Assembly: GCF_020447105.2 (NCBI RefSeq)
Contig: NZ_CP096184.1
Location: forward strand, 1,364,001-1,428,000
Direction of reading: 5' to 3'
DNA from: Demequina sp. TMPB413
GTDB lineage: Bacteria; Actinomycetota; Actinomycetes; Actinomycetales; Demequinaceae
Length of the DNA: 64,000 bases
Part shown: positions 17,864 through 25,725 of the stretch, piece after piece
Numbering within the stretch: position 1 is the first letter of the stretch
Layout: every line of letters begins with the position of its first letter
The notes under the pieces: generated by a model
Told to the model about the DNA's origin: nothing
Seen by the model: the letters and a program-made list of their open reading frames with translations, nothing else
The model's database searches: none
Position numbers and translations under genes: made by a program

Positions 17864-18235
17864 TCAGCCCGCCTCTTCCTCGTGCCCGCCCGTGATTTCA
17901 AACTCCTCGCCCTCGAACTCGTACGTGAGCGTCAGGTCCTGCCATCGGAACAACCGGTCGCCACCGTTGGGCCACTGGTCGATGACGATGCCGTAGACGC
18001 CGTCGGCCTCGAAGGGGATTCCCGCCTCGTTGAGTTCCTTGACCGCGCCGTGGACGTTCATCCCTTCCACATCGGGAACCTCAACCGATCGACTCGCGTT
18101 CAGGAGCCACACCATCGCCACCAACAAGACCGCGATGCCCGCAAGGCGGAGCGCGACATCACGCCGGTCGCGCGTCCGATCCCAGGCGCGGCGGAATCGC
18201 TCCGCCCGCTCTTGGAGCGCAGTCCATTGCGGCAT
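17864..18235 (-). CDS. Single-pass membrane protein with one PASTA domain
   Basis: A 123-residue protein with a basic cytoplasmic N-terminus (1-25), one transmembrane helix (about 28-45) and a single extracytoplasmic PASTA-like domain (about 51-108: VEVPDVEGMNVHGAVKELNEAGI, then DQWPNGGDRLFRWQDLTLTYE). PASTA domains bind peptidoglycan fragments in PknB-type kinases and penicillin-binding proteins, but no kinase or transpeptidase domain is present here. The tail is acidic. It follows rnj by 21 bp on the same strand and is probably cotranscribed. Function unknown; a cell-wall sensing or anchoring role is only inference. Confidence 0.75.
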   Translation of the reverse strand: MPQWTALQERAERFRRAWDRTRDRRDVALRLAGIAVLLVAMVWLLNASRSVEVPDVEGMNVHGAVKELNEAGIPFEADGVYGIVIDQWPNGGDRLFRWQDLTLTYEFEGEEFEITGGHEEEAG

Positions 18236-18256
18236 CCGTACTCCCCCTCAAGCTGC

Positions 18257-19939
18257 TTACGCGTCGATGACGATGGGCACGATCATCGGCCTGCGGCGCA
18301 ACTTGGTGCCCACAAACCGACCCACCACCCTGCGCATGACCTGCTGCAACTGGTGGTTGTCCACCGAACCAGACTTCGCGGCCTCTTCCAGCGCCTTCTT
18401 CAGCTCTGGCATGATCGCTTCGAACACGCCGTCGTCTTCGGCGATACCCCTCGCGTGAATGTCGGGCCCCGACAACACGCGCCCATTCGACGAGTCCATC
18501 ACCACAAAGACCGAGACAAACCCCTCGTCGGCGAGGATGCGGCGATCCTTGAGCTCAGCGTCGGTGACCTCGCCCACCGAGGAACCGTCGACGTACATGT
18601 TGTGGAACTCGACGGCGCCGACCACGTTGGCCTTGCCGTTCTTCATGTCGATCACCACGCCGTTCTCGGCGAACATGACCCGCTCGCGAGGCACGCCCGT
18701 CTTGATGGCGAGGTTGCCGTTCGCGAGCAGGTGACGCACCTCACCGTGAATCGGCATGACGTTCTTGGGGCGCAGGATGTTGTAGCAATACAGAAGCTCT
18801 CCAGCAGAGGCGTGCCCCGACACGTGAACCCGCGCGGCGCCTTGGTGAATCACCGTGGCGCCCCTGCGCATCAGGCCATTGATCACGCGGAACACCGCGT
18901 TCTCATTGCCAGGAATGAGCGACGACGCGAGGATCACCAGGTCGCCCTTGCCCACCTCAACCTTGTGGTCTCCATTGGCCATCCGGCTGAGCGCCGCCAT
19001 GGGTTCGCCCTGGGAGCCGGTCGACATATAGACGACCTTCTCGGCAGGCATCTGGTCCGCCTTCTTGGGGTCGACCAGAATGCCATCGGGAACCGTGAGG
19101 TAGCCCATCTCGGCGGCGATGTTCATGTTGCGCACCATCGAGCGCCCCACAAAGGCGACGCGGCGTCCATGGCGATGCGCCGTGTCGATCACCTGCTGAA
19201 CGCGGTGCACGTGGCTCGCGAAAGAAGCCACGACGACGCGGCCGGTTGCGCTCGCGAAGAGCCGGTCGAGCGTCGGCCCAATCTCCACCTCTGACGTGGT
19301 GAAGCCGGGGTTCTCGGCGTTGGTGGAGTCCACCTGGAACAGGTCGACGCCCTCCTCGCCAAAGCGCGCGAAGGCGCGCAGATCGGTGATGCGGCCGTCG
19401 AGCGGCAACTGGTCCATCTTGAAGTCGCCGGTGTTGAGAAGGGTGCCAGCTGACGTGCGCACAAACACGGCGAGACCGTCGGGAATCGAGTGGTTCACCG
19501 CGACGAACTCGAGATCGAAGGCGTTGAGTTGCTCTCGCTGTCCCTCCTTCACGGCAAGGGTGACTGGGGTGATCCTGTGCTCGGCGAGCTTCGCTTCAAG
19601 GAACGCCAGCGTCAATTGCGAACCGATGATCGGGATGTCTTGGCGCATACGCAGCAAGAACGGCACCGCGCCGATGTGGTCCTCGTGGCCGTGCGTGAGC
19701 ACCACGGCCTCGATGTCGTCCAAGCGGTCCTCGAGGTAGCTGAGGTCGGGCAACACCAGGTCGACTCCTGGCTGGTTCTCCTCAGGGAAAAGCACGCCAC
19801 AGTCGATGATGAGCAGCTTGCCGTTGAGCTCGATGACGTGCATGTTGCGGCCCACCTCTCCCAGTCCCCCGAGCGCGACCATGCGCAAGGTGTCGGGAGC
19901 AAGCGGCGGCGGGGTGGGAAGTTCGGGGTGAAAGTTCAT
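18257..19939 (-). CDS. rnj: Ribonuclease J
   Basis: RNase J is a metallo-beta-lactamase/beta-CASP ribonuclease with 5' exonuclease and endonuclease activity in mRNA decay and rRNA maturation. The 560-residue protein carries LGGLGEVGRNM, the zinc motif HGHEDH at 83-88, the NTGDFKMD strand, the beta-CASP segment with SFASHVHRVQQVID, and the C-terminal PIHGEVRHL. Its ATG overlaps the dapA stop by 4 nt (ATGA), so dapA-rnj are translationally coupled, an order seen in many actinobacteria. Confidence 0.96.
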   Translation of the reverse strand: MNFHPELPTPPPLAPDTLRMVALGGLGEVGRNMHVIELNGKLLIIDCGVLFPEENQPGVDLVLPDLSYLEDRLDDIEAVVLTHGHEDHIGAVPFLLRMRQDIPIIGSQLTLAFLEAKLAEHRITPVTLAVKEGQREQLNAFDLEFVAVNHSIPDGLAVFVRTSAGTLLNTGDFKMDQLPLDGRITDLRAFARFGEEGVDLFQVDSTNAENPGFTTSEVEIGPTLDRLFASATGRVVVASFASHVHRVQQVIDTAHRHGRRVAFVGRSMVRNMNIAAEMGYLTVPDGILVDPKKADQMPAEKVVYMSTGSQGEPMAALSRMANGDHKVEVGKGDLVILASSLIPGNENAVFRVINGLMRRGATVIHQGAARVHVSGHASAGELLYCYNILRPKNVMPIHGEVRHLLANGNLAIKTGVPRERVMFAENGVVIDMKNGKANVVGAVEFHNMYVDGSSVGEVTDAELKDRRILADEGFVSVFVVMDSSNGRVLSGPDIHARGIAEDDGVFEAIMPELKKALEEAAKSGSVDNHQLQQVMRRVVGRFVGTKLRRRPMIVPIVIDA

Positions 19940-20820
19940 GGAGTCATTCCTGCGGCCTCCAGGGCCACTGTCAGGGCAACGTATTCGGCGTCGCTGTCGG
20001 GCAGGAGCGGCAGGCGCATGGCCCTGCTCGGTATGACTCCTGCCCAGTGCATGGCGGACTTGGCGTGTGTAGCGCCAGGCCCATTGAAGATGGCGGCGTG
20101 CACGGGCAAGAGCGCCTCGTGGATGCGCTCGGCCTCGGCAGTGTCACCGGCGTTGAAGGCCGCGATCATGGCGGCAATCTCGCGTGATGCGATGTGCGAG
20201 GAGACGGAGACGACGCCGACCGCGCCTGCGCGCAAGAAGTCGAGAGTCAGGGGGTCGTCACCTGAATACCAGGCGAGTCCGGAACGCTCGATACGCTCTT
20301 TGGCGGCGTTGGCGTTGCCGGTGGCGTCCTTCACTGCCACGACGCGGTCGTGGCCCGACAATTCATCGAGCGCCCAGTCGGACATGGCGACGGCAGTGCG
20401 GCCGGGGATGTCGTAAATCATGACGGGCAGGCTGGTCGCGCCAAGAATGGCGCGGATGTGCGCGACCACCCCCGCCTGCGTCGGCTTGGAGTAGTACGGC
20501 GTCAAGGCAAGGATGCCGTCGGCGCCATTCTCTTCGCCCTGTTCTGCCATCCGCACGGCGTGGGCGGTGTCGTTCGAACCGGCGCCTGTCAGGATCGTGA
20601 TGTCAGGTCCGACCGCCTCGCGGACCGCTCGCAGCAGGTCGACCTTTTCAGGAGCGTGCGTCGTGGGCGCCTCCCCCGTGGTGCCTGACAGCACGAGGCC
20701 GTCGCAACCGCGTGAGACGAGGTACTTGGCGAGGCGTTGAGAAGACGCGAGGTCGATGGCGCCGCCGTCGTGCATTGGCGTCACCATGGCTGTCAGCACG
20801 GTGCCAAAGGGCGTGGTCAT
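19936..20820 (-). CDS. dapA: 4-hydroxy-tetrahydrodipicolinate synthase
   Basis: DapA condenses pyruvate with aspartate semialdehyde in the first step of lysine/diaminopimelate synthesis. The 294-residue TIM-barrel protein has GTTGE (46-50), the catalytic tyrosine in YDIPGRT (Y136) and the Schiff-base lysine K164 in VAVKDATG. The ATG at 20820 gives the usual family length (about 292-300); a longer frame upstream was rejected. A TAGGTT hexamer lies 7 nt before the ATG, so translation may be leaderless. The 3' end overlaps rnj by 4 nt. dapB lies about 6 kb away on the same strand. Confidence 0.96.
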   Translation of the reverse strand: MTTPFGTVLTAMVTPMHDGGAIDLASSQRLAKYLVSRGCDGLVLSGTTGEAPTTHAPEKVDLLRAVREAVGPDITILTGAGSNDTAHAVRMAEQGEENGADGILALTPYYSKPTQAGVVAHIRAILGATSLPVMIYDIPGRTAVAMSDWALDELSGHDRVVAVKDATGNANAAKERIERSGLAWYSGDDPLTLDFLRAGAVGVVSVSSHIASREIAAMIAAFNAGDTAEAERIHEALLPVHAAIFNGPGATHAKSAMHWAGVIPSRAMRLPLLPDSDAEYVALTVALEAAGMTP

Positions 20821-20827
20821 ACCGCCT

Positions 20828-20833
20828 AACCTA
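20828..20833 (-). promoter_or_regulatory. Putative leaderless -10 box of dapA
   Basis: TAGGTT ends 7 nt before the dapA ATG. The intervening AGGCGGT could double as a weak ribosome binding site, so a very short leader is also possible. Confidence 0.45.
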
Positions 20834-20912
20834 CCGCGTCGGCGTGTCGCTGCGGTGTGTCTGGAGACCCATCGGCCCACGTTCACGGTGAGTGCACCGG
20901 TTCGATCGCGGT

Positions 20913-20999
20913 GGTCAGTTCTGACCGGGGAACCAGGCGGCACGCCGCACTGGCCGCCTCGCGACCGCGTGGTGCGCCCTCCCGCGGTCAGCACTGTTC
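20913..20999. repeat. Bipartite inverted-repeat element, copy C (87 bp)
   Basis: Outer arms GGTCAGTTCTGACCG (20913-20927) and CGGTCAGCACTGTTC (20985-20999) match in inverse at 12 of 15 positions. Ten nt further in on each side are inner arms CGGCACGC (20938-20945) and GCGTGGTG (20967-20974). The central loop is 21 bp. Same length and geometry as copy D at 31937-32023. It lies in the dapA-cupin gap, 93 bp upstream of dapA; nothing else is evident in the 215-bp gap. Confidence 0.7.
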
Positions 21000-21035
21000 A
21001 CAGCGACGACGCTGTGGCCGGGCGTTGCCTGGCTG

Positions 21036-21365
21036 CTATGCCTTCGCGACCGACAGGATCACCACGGCATCGGTGAGCGCCGAAAGCCCGTGACGCAGCG
21101 GCGGGATCTCGATGAGGCTTCCTTCGGCCAGCGTCACCGACTCTCCGCCGGCATGAAACTCGATCTGGCCCTGGAGCACCATCAACGTCGCCTCGCCTGG
21201 GCTCTCGTGGTCCTGGAGCGTAGCGCCGGCCGCGAGCGCGATGAGATTCTTGCGAAGCGTGGTGGTGTGGTCACCAACGATGCTGGTGGAACTGCGTCCG
21301 TTGGAGGCCACATGGGCGGCGGCCAGGTGCTCGGTGGCCAAGGCATTGAGGTCGAGGGCTTGCAT
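21036..21365 (-). CDS. Small cupin-domain protein
   Basis: A 109-residue single cupin. The beta-barrel core is [24 protein letters not shown] (about 36-59), then [30 protein letters not shown] and [18 protein letters not shown]. Few metal-ligand residues remain (H53, E56 and a late H), so enzymatic activity is uncertain and a small-molecule sensor or structural role is possible. The ATG at 21365 is supported by AAGGAG 4 nt upstream. A much longer frame upstream is a non-coding antisense read through thyA. The gene is bracketed by repeat elements C and B and by a 26-bp tandem repeat directly upstream. Confidence 0.82.
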   Translation of the reverse strand: MQALDLNALATEHLAAAHVASNGRSSTSIVGDHTTTLRKNLIALAAGATLQDHESPGEATLMVLQGQIEFHAGGESVTLAEGSLIEIPPLRHGLSALTDAVVILSVAKA

Positions 21366-21380
21366 GTGGCTCCTTGTCGG

Positions 21381-21444
21381 GGGGACTGCGAGGTGGGCAC
21401 AGCCGCGGGGACTGCGAGGTGGGCGCAGCCGCGGGGACTGCGAG
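21381..21444. repeat. 26-bp tandem repeat, about 2.5 copies
   Basis: The unit begins GGGGACTGCG at 21381, 21407 and 21433, giving an exact 26-bp period with a single base difference between the full copies. It starts 16 bp upstream of the cupin ATG, in the position of its promoter or leader. Confidence 0.85.
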
Positions 21445-21478
21445 AACTCCTTCTCCCACGCTACCGCTCGCTCGGGCA

Positions 21479-21701
21479 GGTAGGGCGGTCGGGCCCGCGC
21501 CGACCGACGCAGCAGTGCGCGCCTGTTCCGGCCCCGCCCGCCGACGCAGCAGTTCGCGCCAGTCCCACCCCACGCTCTGCCGACACTTCGAACCAGACCG
21601 CAGCGCGACACGCCGACGCGACCCTCCCCCAAGCGCCTCCCGCGGCGCGTCGTCCGGGAAGACGGTTCGTACTGTCCGCGCGGGTAGGGCGGTCGGGCCC
21701 G
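21479..21701. repeat. Direct repeats in the cupin-thyA gap
   Basis: GGTAGGGCGGTCGGGCCCG occurs exactly twice, at 21479-21497 and 21683-21701. Between these copies, CGACGCAGCAGTKCGCGCC occurs at 21505-21523 and 21542-21560, 37 bp apart. The 399-bp cupin-thyA gap therefore holds the 26-bp tandem repeat, these direct repeats, element B and the thyA promoter, but no gene. Confidence 0.8.
21582..21676. repeat. Bipartite inverted-repeat element, copy B (95 bp)
   Basis: Outer arms GACACTTCGAACCA (21582-21595) and CGGTTCGTACTGTC (21663-21676). After exactly 10 nt on each side are inner arms CGACACGC (21606-21613) and GCGCGTCG (21645-21652). The central loop is 31 bp. Geometry matches copy A at 31797-31892. 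It ends 88 bp before the thyA start. Confidence 0.7.
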
Positions 21702-21751
21702 ACGCCACCATTCCCACGCGAGCCGCACCCCGCGTCGGCGCCGCCGCGTCG

Positions 21752-21757
21752 TAGGCT
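21752..21757 (+). promoter_or_regulatory. Putative leaderless -10 box of thyA
   Basis: TAGGCT ends 7 nt before the GTG start of thyA. There is no Shine-Dalgarno-like sequence between them. Confidence 0.5.
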
Positions 21758-21764
21758 GAGCCTT

Positions 21765-22568
21765 GTGACCGCGATCCCCACTCCGTACGAGGACCTGTTG
21801 CGCGACGTTCTCGAGAACGGCGCCGTGAAGAGCGACAGGACCGGCACCGGCACGCTGTCGGTGTTTGGACGCCAGTTGCGCTACGACCTCAGCGCGGGCT
21901 TTCCCCTCATCACCACCAAGCGGGTGCACGTGCGGTCGATCGTTGGCGAACTGTTGTGGTTCTTGCGCGGCGACACGAATGTGCGCTGGCTTCAGGATCG
22001 CGGGATCACCATTTGGGATGAATGGGCGGACGCCGACGGCGAGTTGGGTCCCGTCTACGGCTACCAGTGGCGCTCGTGGCCCGCTCCAGACGGCCGCCAC
22101 ATCGATCAGATCGCGAACGTGGTCGAGTCCATCAAGAGTCACCCCGATTCGCGCCGCCACATCGTGAGCGCCTGGAATCCCGCGCTGATCGACGAGATGG
22201 CGCTGCCGCCTTGTCACGCACTGTTCCAGTTCTACGTGGCGGACGGAAAGCTCAGCTGCCAGCTCTACCAGCGCAGCGCTGACCTGTTCCTTGGGGTGCC
22301 GTTCAACATCGCCTCCTACGCCCTGCTCACTCACATGATCGCGGCGCAGACTGGCCTCGCCGTCGGAGAGTTCGTGTGGACGGGCGGAGACTGTCACATC
22401 TACGCCAACCACATCGAGCAAGCGCGACTCCAACTCAGCAGGGACCCGTACCCCTACCCCGCTCTGCAGTTGGCGCAGCGGCCGACGCTGATGGACTACG
22501 ACATCGACGACGTGGAGATCCTTGGCTACCAGCACCACCCGGGCATCAAGGCGCCCATTGCGGTCTAG
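21765..22568 (+). CDS. thyA: Thymidylate synthase ThyA
   Basis: ThyA methylates dUMP to dTMP with methylenetetrahydrofolate, producing dihydrofolate. The 267-residue protein has the conserved DRTGTGT, the active-site cysteine C150 in [35 protein letters not shown] and the C-terminal [14 protein letters not shown] ending. The start is GTG at 21765, giving the family length (E. coli 264). An open frame reaching 675 nt further upstream has no ThyA similarity and was rejected. dfrA follows after 6 bp, the usual pairing because DHFR recycles the dihydrofolate formed here. Confidence 0.97.
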   Translation: MTAIPTPYEDLLRDVLENGAVKSDRTGTGTLSVFGRQLRYDLSAGFPLITTKRVHVRSIVGELLWFLRGDTNVRWLQDRGITIWDEWADADGELGPVYGYQWRSWPAPDGRHIDQIANVVESIKSHPDSRRHIVSAWNPALIDEMALPPCHALFQFYVADGKLSCQLYQRSADLFLGVPFNIASYALLTHMIAAQTGLAVGEFVWTGGDCHIYANHIEQARLQLSRDPYPYPALQLAQRPTLMDYDIDDVEILGYQHHPGIKAPIAV

Positions 22569-22574
22569 GCGCCC

Positions 22575-23093
22575 ATGATCAAGGCCATTTGGGCCCAGGC
22601 ACGCGACGCCGCAGGCCGCCCCGTCATCGGCCTGGACGGTGGCATGCCGTGGCATCTCCCCGAGGACCTCGCCCACTTTCAGACGTCCACCACCGGCCAC
22701 GCCGTCATCATGGGCCGACGCACATGGGAGTCCCTCCCGCCCCGGTTCCGGCCGCTGACTGGCAGGGAGAACATCGTGGTGTCGCGCTCACTTGGCTCGC
22801 TGGACGGCGCCACCATTGCCTCCTCCCTTGCCGACGCCATTGACGCTGCCGCTCGCATCTCGCCTGGGACAGACGCCTGGATCATTGGCGGCGCCGGGTT
22901 GTTTGAGGACGCGGCGGCCATCCTCGACGAGGTGGTGGTCACCGAAATCGACCTCGTGACGGACGGCGACACCTTCGCCCCTGAGCTCTCCGACGAGAAC
23001 TGGCGCGCGACGTCGGCTTCCACACCCCTGGCATCTCGCACTGGCCTCGGCTACCGCATCGTGACATACCGTCGTCGCCAGGACGCGACGTAG
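22575..23093 (+). CDS. dfrA: Dihydrofolate reductase
   Basis: DHFR reduces dihydrofolate to tetrahydrofolate with NADPH. The 172-residue product shows the N-terminal IKAIWAQARD, the substrate loop GGMPWHLPEDLAHF, the NADPH-binding GRRTWESLP, NIVVSRS, the WIIGGAGLF glycine motif and VTEIDLVTDGDTFAP. It begins 6 bp after thyA, so the two are cotranscribed. The symbol folA is an equivalent name. Confidence 0.95.
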   Translation: MIKAIWAQARDAAGRPVIGLDGGMPWHLPEDLAHFQTSTTGHAVIMGRRTWESLPPRFRPLTGRENIVVSRSLGSLDGATIASSLADAIDAAARISPGTDAWIIGGAGLFEDAAAILDEVVVTEIDLVTDGDTFAPELSDENWRATSASTPLASRTGLGYRIVTYRRRQDAT

Positions 23094-23158
23094 TCAGGCC
23101 CACCGCAAGCACAAGCACGAGGTGCCACGGCGGCGAGAGCGGAACCACTGCTCCGTGC

Positions 23159-23164
23159 CAGAAT
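23159..23164 (+). promoter_or_regulatory. Putative leaderless -10 box of the acetyltransferase gene
   Basis: CAGAAT ends 6 nt before the ATG at 23171, with no ribosome binding site between. The same hexamer and spacing occurs before ribF. Confidence 0.4.
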
Positions 23165-23170
23165 CGGCGC

Positions 23171-23809
23171 ATGCCTGAGACTGCGTGGCACGTGCCCCAC
23201 CGCATCGACACCGAACGGCTCACCTTGCGCCGCTACAGGGCCGACGATGCGGAACAGATGTCCCGCGTCGCGCTCGCGAGCAAGCAACACCTCGCCACGT
23301 TCATGCCGTGGGCACGCGCGGAGCCCCTGCCGCCAGCCGACCGCGCGGAACTGCTCGAGAAGTTCATGAGCGACTTCGACGAGGGTCGCGACTTCGCCAT
23401 GGGCATCTTTGCCCGCAACACCGGCGAATACATGGGCGGGGCCGGTTTTCACACCCGCCTGGGGCCTGGAGCGCTCGAGATCGGGTACTGGGTCGCCGTC
23501 GATCATGAAGGCAAGGGATACATCACCGAAGCGGTCCTCGCCCTGACGCACGTGGCGCTCACCCTCATGTCGGCCGAGCGGGTCGAAATCCATCACGTCC
23601 CCGAGAACGTGAAGTCGCGCGCGGTGCCGCAGCGCTGCGGCTACTCGTATGACGGCCGCGAACTCACGCTCATGCCCGGTGTCGAAGGCGTCGAGCCCAC
23701 GGATATCTGGTCGGCGACTGCTGAGAACCTCACGCGGGAGCCGTTGGCGTCTGTGCAGCGCCCGCTCGCCTTTGATGCCGAGGACAACCTCATCGCATGG
23801 CCCGCCTGA
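23171..23809 (+). CDS. GNAT N-acetyltransferase, RimJ/RimL type
   Basis: A 212-residue acetyl-CoA-dependent N-acetyltransferase related to ribosomal-protein acetyltransferases. IDTERLTLRRYRADDAEQM opens the fold. The acetyl-CoA motif is the ALEIGYWVAVDHEGKGYITEAVLALTHVAL region (about 97-126), with HHVPENVKSRAVPQRCGYSYDG after it. The substrate is not predictable. It starts 77 bp after dfrA. Its end overlaps the azlC start by 13 nt, so it may be cotranscribed with azlCD. Confidence 0.88.
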   Translation: MPETAWHVPHRIDTERLTLRRYRADDAEQMSRVALASKQHLATFMPWARAEPLPPADRAELLEKFMSDFDEGRDFAMGIFARNTGEYMGGAGFHTRLGPGALEIGYWVAVDHEGKGYITEAVLALTHVALTLMSAERVEIHHVPENVKSRAVPQRCGYSYDGRELTLMPGVEGVEPTDIWSATAENLTREPLASVQRPLAFDAEDNLIAWPA

Positions 23810-24531
23810 CACGCGGTCTGCCGGGGAGGTGGAGCGACCGAGTCGGTCCGGTCCGCCAGCAGGCCCTGTCGGTCTCTCTCGCGACCGGCGCCTATGGCCT
23901 CAGCCTCGGGGCCCTTGCAGTGGCCGCGGGATTGGACTTCTGGCAGACGATGGTGCTGTCGGTGCTCGTCTTCTCGGGAGGTTCGCAGTTCGCTTTCGTC
24001 GGCGTCATCGGTGCAGGCGGAACACCGTTGGCCGCTGTCGGAACGTCGGCGCTCTTGGGCGTGCGCAACGGCTTCTATGGCGTCGCGCTTGCCCCGATCT
24101 TGCGCCCGATGCGCGGCTGGCGCTTCGCCTGGGCTGCCCAGGTCACGATCGATGAGTCGACAGCGGTCGCCTTGGCGCAACCCGAAACGGACGACGCTCG
24201 CCGGCGTGTTGGCTTCTGGTGGGCTGGCGTCGGCGTCTTCGTTGCGTGGAACGTCCTCGTCGGCGTCGGCGCCATCGCTGGTGCGTACCTTGGAGAGCCG
24301 GAGGCCTGGGGGCTCGACGCTGCCGCAGCGGCCGCGTTCCTCGGCCTCGTGTGGCCGCGCCTCGCTGCGCGCAAAGCTCAAGCAGTGGCTGCGGCCGCCG
24401 CTGTGCTGGCCCTCGCTCTCACGCCTGTTCTGCCCGCAGGGCTGCCGATCCTCGCCGCCGCAATCATCGCCATCGCTGCGGGTTGGCGGGATCCGACGGA
24501 AAGGCCTGTGCCGACGGAGGTACAGCCATGA
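23797..24531 (+). CDS. azlC: AzlC-family branched-chain amino acid exporter, large subunit
   Basis: A 244-residue polytopic membrane protein of the AzlC/LIV-E family, the large subunit of a two-component exporter of branched-chain amino acids or analogues (BrnF in Corynebacterium). Characteristic segments are LATGAYGLSLGALAVAAGL, VLVFSGGSQFAFVGVI, ALLGVRNGFYGVALAP and VTIDESTAVALAQ. The start overlaps the upstream acetyltransferase gene by 13 nt and its stop overlaps azlD by 4 nt (ATGA), so a coupled azlCD unit is clear. The transported substrate is inferred from the family only. Confidence 0.92.
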   Translation: MARLTRGLPGRWSDRVGPVRQQALSVSLATGAYGLSLGALAVAAGLDFWQTMVLSVLVFSGGSQFAFVGVIGAGGTPLAAVGTSALLGVRNGFYGVALAPILRPMRGWRFAWAAQVTIDESTAVALAQPETDDARRRVGFWWAGVGVFVAWNVLVGVGAIAGAYLGEPEAWGLDAAAAAAFLGLVWPRLAARKAQAVAAAAAVLALALTPVLPAGLPILAAAIIAIAAGWRDPTERPVPTEVQP

Positions 24532-24851
24532 GCCCCTCCGCATGGCTGTGGGTAGCGATTATCGCCGCCGGACTGGTGTCGTGGCTCACGAAGGCCGCCG
24601 GCCACCTGGTTCCTGAGCGATGGCTCGACCATCCACGCGTGCTGCGCATCGCCAGCTATCTCACCGTGGCGCTACTCTTCGCACTCTTCGCAGTGCAAGC
24701 CTTCACCACCGGCCAGTCCCTCGCGCTCGACGCGCGCGCGGTCGCCGTGGCAGTCGCTGCAGTCCTCTTGTGGCGGCGCGCGCCCTTCATCGTGGTGGTG
24801 ATCGCGGCCGCTGGCGTCGCTGCGGGACTCAGAGCGCTCGGCTGGGGCTGA
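24528..24851 (+). CDS. azlD: AzlD-family branched-chain amino acid exporter, small subunit
   Basis: A 107-residue protein with about four membrane helices, the small subunit partner of AzlC. Family features are VSWLTKAAGHLVPERWLDHPRVLRI and LYAVQ-like FALFAVQAF, then LLWRRAPFIVVVIAAAGVAAGLRAL. The ATG at 24528 overlaps the azlC TGA and has GGAGG 8 nt upstream. Its stop is followed by a short direct repeat and then the convergent ZIP-like gene. Confidence 0.92.
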   Translation: MSPSAWLWVAIIAAGLVSWLTKAAGHLVPERWLDHPRVLRIASYLTVALLFALFAVQAFTTGQSLALDARAVAVAVAAVLLWRRAPFIVVVIAAAGVAAGLRALGWG

Positions 24852-24886
24852 GGCCAAGCTCTAGCTGAGGCTGAGGCCAAGCTCTA
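24847..24886. repeat. 17-bp direct repeat between azlD and the ZIP-like gene
   Basis: GCTGAGGCCAAGCTCTA occurs at 24847-24863 and 24870-24886, spanning the convergent 3' ends of azlD and the ZIP-like gene. Each copy supplies in-frame stop codons. No terminator hairpin is obvious. Confidence 0.75.
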
Positions 24887-25639
24887 AAGGAGTTCAAACA
24901 CTGTGAAGGCGGTGAGGAAGCCCGTCGACGCGATGAGGCCTGTCGCCCAATGGTCGACATTGACGGCTTCAGGAATCATCGAGTTCACCACCATGGCCAT
25001 GAGCGCTCCAGCCGCGAAGGCGAGCGTGACGGCGCGCACTTCGCCGGAGGCTCCCGCCATGAGCGCCGCGCCTAGCACCGCGGCGATGACGGCAATACAA
25101 ACGATCCCGGCCCACAAACCAAAGACCATCCTGGGCGGCCTGCCAGCCTTCTTGAGAGGCACGGTGCCCGCGAGTCCCTCGGCGACGTTGCTCAAGCCAA
25201 TAGAGAGCACAGCGGCGGCAGGGAAGCCTCCGATGGCGGCGGAGATGCCGATCACGAGCGCCTCCGGCACCCCGTCGAGTACAGCGCCGACCGCGTACGC
25301 CACCCCTCCAGAGGAGCCCCCTCGCTTCGCGGTCGCGTTGCGCTCCTCAGGGCGGTGTTGCTCTCGCTTGGCCGCGAGGCGCTTCACCCAGGCATCGGCG
25401 CCCACATAGACCAGCGCGCCCGCCGCAAAACCTGCGACAACCGGCCAAATCCCGCCCACCTCATTCGACTGATGCACCAACTCGTAGGCGAGCGTCGCAA
25501 TCAGGGCACCGGCACCAAAAGCCATCACTCCCGCCACGACGGGCGGCCTTAACTCCCAACGCCATCCTGCCGCTGCTCCGACAAGAAGAGTCCCCACGCC
25601 CAAGAATGCTGCCAGTGCGGCGATCGCGATCGTCATCAC
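24884..25639 (-). CDS. ZIP-family-like metal transporter membrane protein
   Basis: A 251-residue membrane protein with about seven to eight hydrophobic segments and a charged cytoplasmic loop (about 88-110), the layout of ZIP zinc/iron permeases. The signature helices are recognisable (AVGAVLDGVPEALVIGIS, IGLSNVAEGLAGTV, VVNSMIPEA). However, the metal-binding histidine of the HNFPEG-type helix is Asp here (LDGVPEA) and the second helix reads SNVAEG, so metal selectivity or activity may differ. The start is GTG at 25639 or, more likely, ATG at 25636. TAACGT lies 6 nt before the ATG, another possible leaderless start. Convergent with azlD. Confidence 0.75.
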   Translation of the reverse strand: MMTIAIAALAAFLGVGTLLVGAAAGWRWELRPPVVAGVMAFGAGALIATLAYELVHQSNEVGGIWPVVAGFAAGALVYVGADAWVKRLAAKREQHRPEERNATAKRGGSSGGVAYAVGAVLDGVPEALVIGISAAIGGFPAAAVLSIGLSNVAEGLAGTVPLKKAGRPPRMVFGLWAGIVCIAVIAAVLGAALMAGASGEVRAVTLAFAAGALMAMVVNSMIPEAVNVDHWATGLIASTGFLTAFTVFELL

Positions 25640-25712
25640 TCCACGTTAACCGGCAACCGATGAACTTGCGCCACCTCGACCCAGGTCCTGTCCAAGCGAC
25701 CGCTTCACGGCG

Positions 25713-25718
25713 TAGTGT
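25713..25718 (+). promoter_or_regulatory. Putative leaderless -10 box of an acetyltransferase gene
   Basis: TAGTGT ends 7 nt before the ATG at 25726, with only CGGGGAT between. Confidence 0.45.
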
Positions 25719-25725
25719 CGGGGAT

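Noticed and set aside
17861-19294. 477-codon plus-strand open frame opposite rnj and the PASTA gene
   Set aside because: Covers two supported minus-strand genes and shows no recognisable domain.
21090-21764. 225-residue N-terminal extension of thyA
   Set aside because: ThyA normally starts close to YEDLLRDVL. The extension runs antisense to the cupin gene and across repeats, and a good GTG start with a -10 box exists at 21765.
21366-22700. Long minus-strand frame upstream of the cupin
   Set aside because: It is antisense to thyA and part of dfrA. The cupin domain and a ribosome binding site support the ATG at 21365.
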